From the NCBI RefSeq assembly GCF_964355755.1, contig NC_092676.1, positions 8,910,288 to 8,974,287 of the forward strand: 64,000 bases of DNA, in the 5' to 3' direction. A model generated the notes under the pieces. It saw only the letters and a program-made list of their open reading frames with translations, did no database searches and was not told where the DNA came from. The position numbers and the translations under genes were made by a program. Source of the stretch: Antedon mediterranea (lineage: Eukaryota; Echinodermata; Crinoidea; Comatulida; Antedonidae). The stretch's first letter is position 1. Every line of letters begins with the position of its first letter. Positions 11,984 through 23,270 of the stretch are shown piece by piece.

Positions 11984-14180
11984 AGTCGCGTTGCACTTGA
12001 CTAAAAAGCATGTCATTATAAAGCTTGGATCCCATTACCTAATTTGTTTATTTCTTCTCTTAATTTTTTCTTTCATACACTCGAGTGACAAGACAAGAAA
12101 CAAACTCCAGATAATGTCGAAACAACCGCTAATAATAGAATAAAATAGGAAGCCATCTTAGTTCTTCTCGTATCGTTTTACTTTATTGAACTCTACCTCC
12201 GTGTATGGGGCATGTCTCTATCTATGACCTGAAATAATTACACTTAATTAAATAATATATAAATTTAATTATATGTGTATATACATTAGTATTAGCATGA
12301 TAGATTAATGACAAGAAATGATGACTTAACAGAAAATAATGACAAGGAAACTTTGAGTGTATACTGTAGATCGCTATAACTGTTTTTGCGACCACTACGA
12401 CTAGTATAGGCGTACGTGTTACTATTTTGCGTCAGGTTATAAAGTCAGGATAAATTATTATTTTTCTTTGTCATATTCGAACATTCAATCGTTTACTTGC
12501 AAACACAGGAACCTATTGTGCATTATACGTACATCTGCAAACAATGTACGTGTGCAAAATATAAACGACTCTCAAATTACGGGTAATTCATTATCTGTAG
12601 TTTTTTTTTGTCTTATGTAGGATTGACCCACTTTTATTTCTTCATTAATAAAATGTTCGTTTACAATGCATTGCACATGAGTAATGTAATGATAAAATAC
12701 AATATAATTGACATATAACTTTCAGTACATCTGATATCTCACTCCTACCATTGCATTTTATATATAATAGTATAATGAAAGAAGAAAAAAAATTTCCTCT
12801 ATGTTATACACTCTTTACACGTTTTTCAATCCTTAACAATGTACGTATAATTTACCACAGAATTCTTTATTTTATAACTCTTTTTATCTCTTTCAGGCAA
12901 TAAAAAAAAGTTATATTTTACATTACCTAAATATCAATTTTATAAACGTTAATTTTATACCTTGCTAAATTGTTACGGTCCATATCTGACCACATTTGTT
13001 TTGCCTTTTCTTTATTTATTAAAAACTCACAATTGATTATACTTTCTAACTCCGCAGTGAACATTAACCATGGACATTTTTTAACAAGTCCTAGTCTGTG
13101 TTTGACTTTACTTTTATAAACACAGAAAGTTAAAATGGAAAATATTTCAATAATTTTGACATCACATTCATTATCTGTAGTTAATAGACGAATTGCTCAT
13201 GTCTTGTAAATAACATGAAGAGTGTGACCAGGCCAATTACAACAGTATTCTTGCCTTTCATGGTCTGTTGGTGATAAGGTGATCCAGTTCATGGTATCTA
13301 GCAACGACGCAGGTCCTGGAAGACGACGGAGACATGCCGACGGTCCCTAATTTGTTACACCCCTTCACCCATAATTTGTTGTATGTATTTGCTGTAATGC
13401 TGATGAGTGCCATTTTTTTTCTCAAATTCGTTAAACGTAAATAATTTTTTAAATTTTCTTTTGAACAGGAACAATACATTCTATAGAGGGTGCCGTGCTC
13501 AATTGCATTTTTTTTAGTCTTATTCTCACCTTTGCACGTAACTTTTTACACGATACTACGTGCGTAATAAAATATGAAAACCTGTATACTTGACAATGAT
13601 CTATTTTGTTAATCCTCTGGAAAACATTACCGGTGTTAAAGTAAGATTTAATTCAGGTCTATATTCCTAATTGGTGTCGTGCCCAGAATCCACGTTGTGA
13701 CTGAGTCAGAAATAAGTTAACATTAGTTATAGTTAACCTTTTTGCTTTACGTTCTCCGTGGTTAAAGCTATTTCCAACCTGGCGCTTATTTATTATTGAT
13801 ACGCATCGAATCACCTATTGCAAATTCATCTTTCACACTTGTCAATGACTGGGTTGTTACTCCTTCGTTAATATTTTTTGGAGACCAACATTAGAGTTGT
13901 CCATCACAGCCTTATCATTGACTGTAACGGTTAAAAGAGCCGAACCTCGGTTCGACTATTTTTGGTGTTTTTTTAGAATTTGAGAGAGATTATTATAATT
14001 TAGATGGTTAGGTTAAGTTAAAATAATTAGGAAACATAAGAGATATTTTATTATCTCAAAAACAGAAGAGGAGCTTGCAAAAAAAAACCCAGATTCATAT
14101 CATTCATAAATAAAAAAATACAGAATAAAAGTCACCTCACAAGTAACCTATTATACCTTTAGCAACAAACGAATCATGAC
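11984..14180. other. AT-rich noncoding region with Ig-locus remnants
   Basis: No gene is supported. The block 12219-12300 matches 1021-1090; 12370-12400 matches the CTATAACTG...CGACCACTAC word at 1515-1545; 13755-13870 matches the 3' flank of the Ig gene (about 1700-1720 and 1570-1640). This appears to be a third, gene-less copy of the Ig-gene flank. A 222-base minus-strand frame at 13258-13479 has no recognisable domain. Confidence 0.55.
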
Positions 14181-14720
14181 ATGTAATGAACTTTCATATA
14201 GGGATAGTATGGGTGATATCCACATTATGGAGGGGATGAAGTTCATCAGTTTTAATATGACAAAATATATTTGTTACCCTGCTAGAGAGAGAGACAACCG
14301 AAGGCAAACATATACCAGTTATTCTACTCACTTTTCTAATCAGACAATCTATTAATTCTTTATCTTTGTTAAAAGCAATTCTTCCCCATCCCCTTAAGCA
14401 ATTACTCCAAACCCCACAAATAACTGAAGTAAATAGAAGGTGATTATTTTGCATGTTACTAACATTAAAGCGTTCATTTTTAAGGCAGTAAATACGAGTA
14501 TTTCTTACTAACATATTCTAAATGTTCAGAAAAATTAAAAATAGTATCAAATTTCCCTTCTATGTACTTATAACTAAAGACTTCTTTACATGATTACCAT
14601 CACTGACAATATCATCAGTAGATGCCTTGAATTTAGTACGAAACATATATTACCGTACCATTTCTTGATGGTTTTTATTACAAAACCTTACAAAGCGGTC
14701 AATTTCAACTTTATGATGAC
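14181..14720 (-). pseudogene. Degenerate LINE reverse-transcriptase C-terminal fragment
   Basis: A minus-strand peptide includes LFTSVICGVWSNCL...NKDKELIDCLIRKVSRITGICLP. This resembles the tail of Rex/pol-like LINE proteins, where a helix precedes the IIG.PLPSL motif. The element continues beyond a Penelope insertion at 16885-17160. A paralogous copy without that insertion is at about 26460-27050. The fragment is too decayed to be expressed. Confidence 0.5.
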
Positions 14721-14732
14721 TATAGTTGTCAT

Positions 14733-14901
14733 AGATGACAAATTTCGTTTTTGTAAAAGCACAAGTTAACGGAGTACTTACTCGAACGTTTCGATCTCTA
14801 TCAGAGATCCTTCTCAACTGACTGTGGAGTGTTAATGCAGCTTGGTCATTCTTGACGTCATCTGTTGATGACGTCGTACGCCTCCGGTTGTAGGTTGGAG
14901 G
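14733..14901 (-). repeat. Penelope terminal repeat (left) with hammerhead-like core
   Basis: This is the inverted partner of 16669-16837. Its minus strand reads CTGATAGAGATCGAAACG followed by the GAGTAAGTACTC hairpin and CCGTTAAC. That resembles a hammerhead ribozyme with an altered catalytic core (CTGATAG in place of CTGATGA). Confidence 0.75.
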
Positions 14902-15503
14902 TTGTGCGGGGCTCGGCCAGGTGATGTGTCTATCAAATAATTGTACAAATGCGAGAGTTCGTGGGCTCCAGTGTCCCGGTTTATGGTCTTCTCCTTATTT
15001 CTCCTTATATGTAATGATTCTCTAATCTGTCTATCTTTGCGTTTAGGCTCTTTGGTTAAGATGGTCGCCTCCCAGTTCGGTACATGATTGTGTTTTATGA
15101 CATGTTCTGTAATGGCAGATTTGTGTATGATCGAAGATGTGGATGTTCTGGAGGCCCTAGTCATTACTCCCCCCGTGTTTGTTGTAACATCTTTTTTGTG
15201 ATCATTAATTCGTGTTTGTAATGCCCTCCCTGTTTCCCCAATGTAAACTTGTGGACAGTTGCGGCAGGTGACTTCGTAGATTACTCCACATGTATCCATC
15301 TTCTCGATTTTATCTTTTGGGTGGACGAGGCTATTCTTGATTTTATTTTGGGGTAGGAAATAGGTTCCGACATTGTGATAGGAGAGAGTGCGTATTCTTT
15401 CTGCCATTCCTTTTACATAGGGGATTCCTATGCTACCTCGCATCTTGATCTTTTCCTTCTGTGGTTCGTGTCCTTTGTTCTTTTTTCTTTTTCGGTTTTC
15501 CAT
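14832..15503 (-). CDS. Penelope GIY-YIG endonuclease domain
   Basis: An open frame of 223 residues. A basic N-terminal stretch (MENRKRKKNKG) is followed by IPYVKGMAERI, then the GIY-YIG nuclease module at about residues 72-108: GVIYEVTCRNC, VYIGETGR, and the LQTRINDH stretch with the catalytic Arg and His. A conserved H-x-x-x-H-N-H-x-x-x-W segment follows (ITEHVIKHNHVPNWE). In Penelope elements this domain cuts the target. It lies in the same frame as the upstream reverse-transcriptase piece but is separated from it by a TAG at 15519-15521, so it was the C-terminal part of one polyprotein. Confidence 0.85.
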   Translation of the reverse strand: MENRKRKKNKGHEPQKEKIKMRGSIGIPYVKGMAERIRTLSYHNVGTYFLPQNKIKNSLVHPKDKIEKMDTCGVIYEVTCRNCPQVYIGETGRALQTRINDHKKDVTTNTGGVMTRASRTSTSSIIHKSAITEHVIKHNHVPNWEATILTKEPKRKDRQIRESLHIRRNKEKTINRDTGAHELSHLYNYLIDTSPGRAPHNLQPTTGGVRRHQQMTSRMTKLH

Positions 15504-15518
15504 AACTCTCTGGAAGGA

Positions 15519-16088
15519 CTACTCTGAATACTGGCAGTTGTGTAACGCTTTCTTGATGTTATCCATCTCAACTTTCCTCAAATCCATATCTCCCACTACC
15601 TTCTCAGCTCTGTCCACAAGCGTGTTTATAAGCCCCAGTTTGTGTTCGAGTGGATGATGTGAGTTGAAATGTAAATATTGGTCTGTGTGAGTGGGCTTCC
15701 GATAGACTGAGGTGGTAACTGTTCCATTGTCATTGAGTGTGATGAGCATGTCCAGGAAAGGTATTGTGTTGTTTGTCATGGATTCTGTGGTGAACTTGAT
15801 ATTGTCAGTTATATCGATGTTATTAAGATGTGTGTTAAATGTATGTACTGTACCTGTGGGGATGATAGCTAATACATCATCAACGTATCGTTTCCAATAC
15901 ACAGGCTTGATGTTAGTGGGTGCCGTGTTTATGGCTTGATGTTCGAGCCACTCTAGATACAAGTTCGCCAATATAGGACTTATTGGGCTTCCCATAGCAA
16001 TGCCTTGTATTTGCCTATAAATGTTACCATTGAACGAGAAATAGGTTTTGTTCACAATTAAACCGAGGAGCTCCATTATGTCTGTCAC
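15519..16088 (-). pseudogene. Penelope reverse transcriptase, C-terminal half
   Basis: 189 residues with the palm motifs QGIAMGSPISPILANLYLE and YVDDVLAI (catalytic Asp pair), PFLDMLI, and SVYRKPTHTDQY, all characteristic of Penelope reverse transcriptases. The frame ends at an in-frame TAG that precedes the endonuclease frame. The N-terminal edge joins an out-of-frame upstream piece, and the segment expected to carry the first catalytic Asp (motif A) is missing between them. Confidence 0.85.
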
Positions 16089-16741
16089 ATGTAGTTTAGT
16101 TCTATCCAGAAGTGTCGGATCTGTTGTTCACTCGCCAACTCTCCTGAGTAAGTTACATGATGTTCTGTGTTTCCGACAAGCGGACCCAGGATTTTGGTGA
16201 GGAATTGTGCAACGGTGTAAAAAATGGTGTTGATGTTATCTACTATAGGTCTTAATGGCCAATTTGGTTTATGTATCTTCGGAAGACAATACAACCTAGG
16301 TACAATTTCAGCCGTGGGAAACAGCCCTTCTTTCTCTCTGTAGTTGATTTTCTTTTCTTTGAACAACCTGCCTATGATGTTGACCACTTTTCGTTTATAG
16401 TTTTGTGTTGGATTACGTTTTAGCAGTTCGTAAACATTAGTGTCGCTCACCATGGTTCCCACTTTATCTTTGTAATCAGTAGTATTTAGGATGACAGTAG
16501 ATCTACCTTTATCCGCTGGGAGAATAAGAATAGATTTATCTTTCTTCAAGTTCTTTATGGCCTTTCGTTCTTTGGGGGTTAAATTTGAAGGTGGTAGAGT
16601 GGTAGATTTTACAATAGCTACAATTTTACTGCGAACGGTGTCTTGTTCTTCCAGGGGGACGAGATCAGCCTCCAACCTACAACCGGAGGCGTACGACGTC
16701 ATCAACAGATGACGTAAAGAATGACCAAGCTGCATTAACAC
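16085..16741 (-). pseudogene. Penelope reverse transcriptase, N-terminal half
   Basis: 218 residues. The region LPADKGRSTVILN and the finger motif PRLYCLPKIHKPNWPLRPIV are hallmarks of Penelope proteins, followed by GNTEHHVTYSGELA. After this the peptide diverges and stops. Family members continue for several dozen residues through motif A before reaching the sequence now found at 16088. A deletion with a frameshift at about 16085-16130 explains the join. Confidence 0.85.
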
Positions 16742-16837
16742 TCCGCAGTCAGTTGAGAAGGATCTCTGATAGAGATCGAAACGTTCGAGTAAGTACTCCG
16801 TTAACTTGTGCTTTTACAAAAACGAAATTTGTCATCT
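16669..16837 (+). repeat. Penelope terminal repeat (right)
   Basis: Inverted copy of 14733-14901. It ends in GAAATTTGTCATCT and is followed by the 35-nt tail and the target duplication. Confidence 0.85.
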
Positions 16838-16884
16838 ATACAAAATCGAAGCTAAATGAAATTCTTTCAAGATATAGTTGTCAT

Positions 16885-17510
16885 GTTCAATAAGAACCAT
16901 GATGGCCGTGTCATTGGCAAATTGTTCGAGGTGAACACATTAAATAGGAAAAGGGTTAAAACTGTGCCCTGTGTTACTAATAACTATTAATCTTTCCGAT
17001 TTTCAATGAAATCTTTTGGAGAGAGGGGTTATGGTTAGGCGTTTCCGGTAGCAATATTGTTTCTCTTCATACCAAATTAGGCTCAGTGCATGCATTATTC
17101 ATGATTTCTGAATTAAATGCCGGGAAAAAAAATACTGCGTCCCAGTACGGTCTCCGCATTATTTTTGACAGTTTCTGATTAAGAAATGTGTTTAAAACAT
17201 GGGTCGGTATTAATTCAATTCTTCAATTGCATTAAATTCTACCTATTACATTCTATAAAACTTCACCTTTTATTTTTATTCAACTAATTTAGACAATAAA
17301 GACACTGAACCTTAACATTAAATGCTACAGTGTTTACTTCAGAGCCTGATGGACTGAATAAGGCCTATAGGTCATTCCGTAATAGTTCGAACGGTTTCCG
17401 TTCTCCGCAAATTGTGTTAATTACTGATTTAATCTATTGCACACATTGTATGTAAAACATAATAGTTATTTGCATAAAAGGCTTCTACATGCTATAGCTT
17501 ATAAACTGAA
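16885..17510. repeat. LINE remnant and duplicated flank
   Basis: 16885-17160 continues the decayed minus-strand LINE interrupted by the Penelope element. 17160-17500 matches 27100-27470 closely, including the shared AAGGCCTATAGGTCATT word and the TTTAATCTATTGCACA segment. The paralogous block leads into the metalloprotease-like gene at 27589; here it leads into Ig-locus flank instead. Confidence 0.6.
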
Positions 17511-17837
17511 TTCTTGTACTGTATATCATATGCAAACTTATCACTTTTATTTTCATAAGGTAGATTCCGTCTTCATATTGTGTCTAGCTTGCTTGAGTTT
17601 GGTTTTTATTGCAAATGTGCTCTGAAAGCTCATGCTATAACTGTTTTTGCGACAACTACGACTAATTAGTAGTATGCGTACATTTAATTTGCCATTGATA
17701 CGCATACTTCAAATTACCTATTGCAAATTGATCTTTAACACTTGTCAGTGACTGGGTTGTTACTCCATTTTCATTTAATATAATCAGGATTACCTTACCC
17801 TGAGCTGGCAGTGTTAAATCATGCGTTTGATGGTTAA

Positions 17838-20285
17838 AGATGTATTGTCCCCCTGAAAACAATTTTTTTTTCAATATTTTTGTTGAATAGGCCATTTTAA
17901 TTGCACATAAAAGTTATTCACTTTGACCTCAATTTGGATTGAAAAAAATAATTTTTTACACGGGAAAATCGCAATTTAATGCAAAAATTAACCAACCGGA
18001 AGCTATTTGTCTGGAAGACAAATGTGTTCCGGTTTAATTTAACCCTTGACCTGAGTTAGCTCATAAATATTCATATTGTATGGATACATCATGTGGATGA
18101 TGATGCTTTCCAAATCAACAGCCAACAACGATAGCAATGCATGCGTGCGAGAGAGTCGAGTAGTGATGCGAGACGAATCTTGAAGAAAACACGAAAACTA
18201 TAGCTAGCAGAATGCTAAGTTAGAATTACAGTTGGTAACTTTGATGTTGAATCTTATTCATTTAGGTGAGTTTTTGTTTCGGTAACAGGAGAGGCCTAGC
18301 TAGGCCTAGGCCCGAATTTGCTGCTACTGTACTACTACTAGCACTGGCAGTCTCGAGTAGCCTAACTGCTGCCTACTTCTGTCTCTAGAAGTAGAGTGTA
18401 GTAGGCCTAGGCAGTACACTGCTAGCTAGGGCTACAGTAGACCACCACCAGAAGGGATGTATTTTTGCTTCTATCATAATGAATTGGTTTAATTTTTAAA
18501 GATTTCAACTATCTATTCGGCAGTGAAAATAAAAAAAAAAAGAAAATCTAAATATTGTTTTGGATGTTTTACTGATGCAATATTTTAAAAATATTTTCTG
18601 TATCAAATGCAATAGGTTAAAATTAACATTCCGCAAATAAACATTTTATGCAGATATTTTGACACAAATTTCTTTTTTTTTTAGGTTGATTGATTGAACA
18701 ATAAGAGCAAGTAGTGAGAAACATAAAATGTATCGTACAGTGGCAACATTCACAATTTATTGAAACGTTTCTTACTATTAAAATGACACTTGGTAATGGA
18801 TGTGAGCGATCTTAGAAGACCATAGCTGTCGTAATTACTGCCACAATCAACACATTGATAATTAGTAGACAAATTGACACAAAAAACAATACAGGAATTC
18901 AATAAGATATACTGTATATATATATTTTATTAACTCCTTTTGCACTGTAATATTTACAGTAAAATTATGAAGTGTAAGTAAATTTGAAGAATTTATCCTG
19001 TGTACTTTTGTAGTAGTTTTTTTTATATTTATTGAATGTTATGTTTACAAAATAATATACTGTACATATAATAAAAAAAAAATTATACAATATTTTACAA
19101 GCTGGACAAGAACATATTGGCCGAATGCAGCAGGAGAGTCGGAAATATTTTTCCTGCAATATCCAATCATATTCCAATATAATACCGAGTCTATCATTGT
19201 TGTCTTTGGGTGACCTCTGTTCCAGTCTTCATCAGCTCAACGTCTTTAAAGAAAGTAAAAGCAAAGTATGAAAATCTGGAAAAAATAGATCATGCATATT
19301 TAGTGCAAAATTGGGCTAGTGAAATTGCTTACTTTGACATAGTCAAATAAGTATACTACCTTTCTATGGTAATTAAAACACATTACTTATAATGTTATAA
19401 CTTATAAAAAGAGAAAATAAATATTTGACTTACTACAGTACAGAGAACATTTGTTTGTGTTGTAAAATGGCTAAGCTGGCTTTTCCCCTCTGTCTACTTG
19501 TACAGTGCTGCTGGAAGGTTCTCAATTTCAGGCTTGTATTGCAACCATTTTCCCTGAAAAATGTTTGTTTTATTTTTATCATAAAAATTAGTTAAACAAG
19601 CTTCAACTGTAAATATATATGGTACAGCAAGCTGGCTGTATTTTCGGAATGTAGCTAAGATTGATGGCATATAGCCTAGGCCAGTCTATGAAGAGTACAA
19701 TGTATAGGGCCTAGCTGGGCATCTTCTGCAGGGACCCGATTGTCACAGTCTGCTTGCTACTACTAGCCTAGTAATATGCAGCAGCATGTATTAATTATTC
19801 TAGGCCTAGCCCTGAACTGAAAAAATCCCAGGCTAAGTTAATTAATTTACCTTCCTGTTATTATTGCGTTATATATATTATTATATTTAAAATAACCGTC
19901 TAGGCCTACTTACCGACAAATTAACAGCTCAGCTTTACATATTTATACGATCAGGCCAGGGAACCCCACAGTCGAGTCGCGTCGATCTCTGGTGGTGTTG
20001 TTGTACATACAACGTGCATCGTCCATTGTTAGATCAGATCTCTGCTGTGTGGATGCTCATTAACATATCATGCATATGTATGAATTAGCTCTACCGGCCT
20101 AATTTCTGAGCCGATGAGTTCGAAAAAATGGTAAACTTATTTTGATTTTTTTATAAGCGAAATCAATATTTTTTTCGGATTTTTTTTCGGTGGAAGTGAA
20201 TAACTTTATGTTAACTACAAAACAGTCTATTCAAAATTTGATTTTTTTCATCTTTATTTTTCAATTTTTGGGGGACAATACATCT
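17838..20285. mobile_element. TTAA-targeting DNA transposon, nonautonomous, 2448 bp
   Basis: The ends are perfect inverted 16-mers, AGATGTATTGTCCCCC, continuing as a weaker inverted repeat of about 90 bp (shared GTTATTCACTT). TTAA flanks it at 17834-17837 and 20286-20289. The homologous site near 1711-1714 has a single TTAA, which proves insertion and gives the exact ends. TTAA duplication is known for piggyBac and Kolobok; the termini alone do not decide. No transposase frame is seen. The interior holds AGGCCTAG-rich DNA and a possible splice donor (CATTTAGGTGAGT near 18260), so host sequence may have been captured. Confidence 0.85.
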
Positions 20286-20327
20286 TTAAAGCTATCTCCA
20301 ACCTGAAGTCGACCTGGCTGTGATTGT

Positions 20328-20866
20328 TCAATGTCTGCATTGGTGAATCGACATAAACGGAATAGTTTCACAAGTTCCTACAACTTTACTATACGGTCTT
20401 GATTTTAAAATATTATTTGGTTGTATTTTCCAATTAATCAATTGTCCGTCTTTATACCAACGTAAAGATATGTCATTTGAAGAAGAAGAACATTTCAGCG
20501 CTGTTCCTATTTCACCATTGTCACTGCATGTTATGTCTTGCAATACATAAACATCTCGAGAAAGATGAATGAATGAACCACCGTCCCAGATATCACACCT
20601 GTATCTTCCCACGTCATCATCAACATTAAAAATAGAAAGATATGAGCAGATTGAATTACTTGTTACATTGTATATTAATGTTGATCTTTCAATTCGATTA
20701 GGCGTACCACCACGAGGGAATACTGACCAGAAAAAGGCATGTGTTCCATTCAATGCTGGTATCCATTCACACGACAGCGTTGCTGTTTGTCCTTTCGCAA
20801 CGGAAACCGATTCTGGATGTTTTATAAAAATATTATAGGATTGTGCAAAACAACATTTACCTGATA
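20328..20866 (-). pseudogene. Damaged paralogue of the two-Ig-domain gene
   Basis: This is close in sequence to 1753-2340. It retains the first Ig domain (SCEW, FFWSVF, DVGRYRC) and part of the second (LRWYKDG). All indels relative to the intact gene keep frame: one codon lost in the DSDDVG loop, one gained in GSFIHLSRD, one gained near the mature N-terminus, and 18 codons lost around the second-domain VFTC cysteine. The signal-peptide exon sequence is gone; homology ends at about 20866, where a LINE begins. A splice acceptor-like TTTTATCAG lies at the break on the minus strand. It is either a pseudogene or an exon of a rearranged paralogue. The lost cysteine argues against a normal second domain. 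Confidence 0.7.
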
Positions 20867-20875
20867 AAATATAAT

Positions 20876-22745
20876 CAACCGGAACATTGACTGGAAGTAG
20901 TCAATGGGTTTTGGTTAAATTTAACCTTTTTATTTTGTCTTTTATAAGCGAAGTTCTCGTAATTTTCTCCTCGTATCACGTCGAGTTACAGACATTATGC
21001 CAATTTCAATCAACAACATTACCTTTTCCATGGAAGCCTCAATTCGCACTGCCAATTGACAATGAAAGCTTTGTTGATGTGTTTTTAAAGTTGACAATTT
21101 ACTAACTAATTGGTCAGATGTTCTGAATTGTGATGATACAAATACTGCTTGGTCAAAATTTATCTCAATAATGCAACATGTCACTGACTCCCTTACTCCC
21201 TTAAAACAGGTTCACCTAAAGAAAAAAGTTAATCCATGGCTTAATGATGACATTATAAACGCGATTCATCTTAGAGATGCATTTTTTAACAAATTTAAAA
21301 AAGATAAATCTAACAAAGAATTATACAAGAATTATTGTGTTAAACGTAATCATGTTCAACGAATGGTTAAAAAGGCAAACTCATCCTGTTTTAGAGATAA
21401 GCTTGAAGAAAATAAAGATAACCCAAAAAATCTATGGAATAACCTTAAGAATATTTGTTTCTCACAAAAGGATAAGCCTAAAACTAAAATAATTATTGAA
21501 GCTTTTTTAGCCCCAAAGATGTTGCCAATCAATGTTTATTTTACTGGTGTTGCATCTGCCCTTGTGAATAAACTTGCTTCTTGCAGTGGTATTTTTAGTA
21601 CTGTGTCTGATGCATTTAAGAAATTTTACCTTTCTAACATCAATAATTCTGTTAAATGATGTGTTACATGAACTAAAACGACTTAAAACCCATACTCTAG
21701 TACTGGATTGGATGGGATCTCTTCCGGATTCTTGAGAGATGGCTCGGAGACGCTGACGCCAATTATTACAGATCTTATTTAACCTTTCTATCTCTAAAAA
21801 CGAAGACTCTATGAAAGTTGCCAAAAACAAATTATTCCCCATGACAAAAAAAAAACCGGACTCGAATGGAAAATTACCGACCAATTGGCATTCTCTCAGC
21901 CCTCTCTTAGATTCTGGAAAGGTGCGTATCCAATCAACTCAATAACTATCTTAATAATTTTAAACTTCTTTTTAAATACCAGTCTGGGTTCCGAGAGTGG
22001 CACTCTACTGAGTCGTATTTATTTAATCTTGTTGACCAAATTAAAAGTAATATCTCTCATGGCCTCTACACAGGCATGGTGCTTATTGATATTCAAAAGG
22101 GGTTCGATACTGACGACCACGGCATCTTGTGTAAAAAACTTGCCAAGATTGGAGTGAACAGTGTTGAATGGTTTCAATCATATCTTTCTACTAGGAGCCA
22201 GTTAGTTAGTATTGAACACGAACTACCTGAAGCCAGACAGATCTCTTGCGGTGTCCCACAGGGCAGCATTTTAGGCCCTATTTTATTTTTAATTTACATA
22301 AATGATATGTCTATATGCATTGATCAAGATTGTACTCTTCTTCTCTACGCAGATGACAGTGCTATAATCTTTAGTCACACTGACCCAGATGTTATTTCTA
22401 TCAAACTTGGTAAAGTTCTTAAAATGTGTAGCAAATTGTTAATTGATTATAGGCTTTAATTGCACGCTGGTAAAACTGAACTTATTGTGTTTTGCTCCGA
22501 GAAAAAACAACGTATTGTGAGTGAGCTCTGTGTTACGTTTAATGGGCACACAATCAAATCTAGATCAACGGTTAACTACCTTGGCATCGAACTTGATCAA
22601 TCGCTCAGTTTTTCCAGTTAATCCAGCTAATCATATTATTTCTATAATTAACGGTAGGCTTCGTTTCCTTTATAGGAATAAACAATGTTTATTTTGCTAC
22701 TCGGAGACTGCGGCAATTAACAAACTCATAAAATAATAAATAAAG
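20876..22745 (+). mobile_element. Degenerate LINE fragment
   Basis: A connector-like segment at 21126-21480 (NPWLNDDIINAIHLRD, NHVQRMVKKAN, DNPKNLWNNLKNI) is followed by a scrambled stretch with many stops. Then a reverse-transcriptase palm at 22076-22459: VLIDIQKGFD, WFQSYLSTRSQLV, CGVPQGSILGPILFLIYIND, and LYADDSAI with the catalytic Asp pair. Conserved words link it to the younger truncated copy at 44361-45696. It interrupts the upstream part of the Ig paralogue. No part is functional. Confidence 0.75.
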
Positions 22746-23270
22746 ACGCATACAACATAAGTTCTGGCTTAAATAGTTTAATTAGTAAATGAACATTCAC
22801 CCATGTAAAACTGCACATAAAAGTCATAAGCAAATATAAGTTATATAGCAATAATTTTCCAATTCTAAGTAAGCACAACAGGGATGCTCAGAGAAAAATA
22901 GCTCTATTGCCATAAGTGTCATAATATTGGGCGGGAGGGAGGGAAAATTGTCTTCAACTTAATGTGATTGTGTTAACAGAGAGGATGCTTGATCAAAGAG
23001 GTCGAAAACCCGCCCTCTCCGTTCTCAAAATAGAATTGTGTTTCCAACCCAATTCTTGATTTTTGCTACTCGGAGACTGCGGCAATTAACAAACTCATAG
23101 AATAATAAATAAAGACGCATACAACATAAGTCCTGGCTTAAATAGTTTAATTAGTAAATGAACATTCACCCATGTAAAACTGCACATAAAAGTCATAAGC
23201 AAATATAAGTTATATAGCAATAATTTTCCAATTCTAAGTAAGCACAATTGGGATGCTCAGAGAAAAATAG
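22693..23270. repeat. Direct repeat, about 210 bp, spaced 368 bp
   Basis: 22693-22903 and 23061-23270 are near-identical, from TTTGCTACTCGGAGACTG through AGTAAGCACAA and GGGATGCTCAGAGAAAAATAG. The spacer contains the purine-rich tract GGGCGGGAGGGAGGG. This is a local tandem duplication at the LINE's 3' flank. Confidence 0.75.

Larger units (their letters stand above)
14733..16872 (-). mobile_element. Penelope-like retroelement with inverted termini and 12-bp target duplication
   Basis: The termini are inverted repeats of 169 bp (14733-14901 and 16669-16837) that match almost base for base. A 35-nt tail (16838-16872) lies outside the right repeat, as described for Penelope-like elements. The target duplication TATAGTTGTCAT occurs at 14721-14732 and 16873-16884. 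The paralogous locus near 26820 shows the uninterrupted site. Inside, on the minus strand, are reverse-transcriptase pieces and a GIY-YIG endonuclease. The reverse transcriptase lacks its first catalytic segment and has a nonsense codon, so this copy moved before it was damaged or was mobilised in trans. Confidence 0.9.

Noticed and set aside
12900-13550. Possible RNA gene in the 13.2-13.5 kb region (short GC-rich patch)
   Set aside because: No cloverleaf, 5S-like internal promoter or snRNA signature could be made out.
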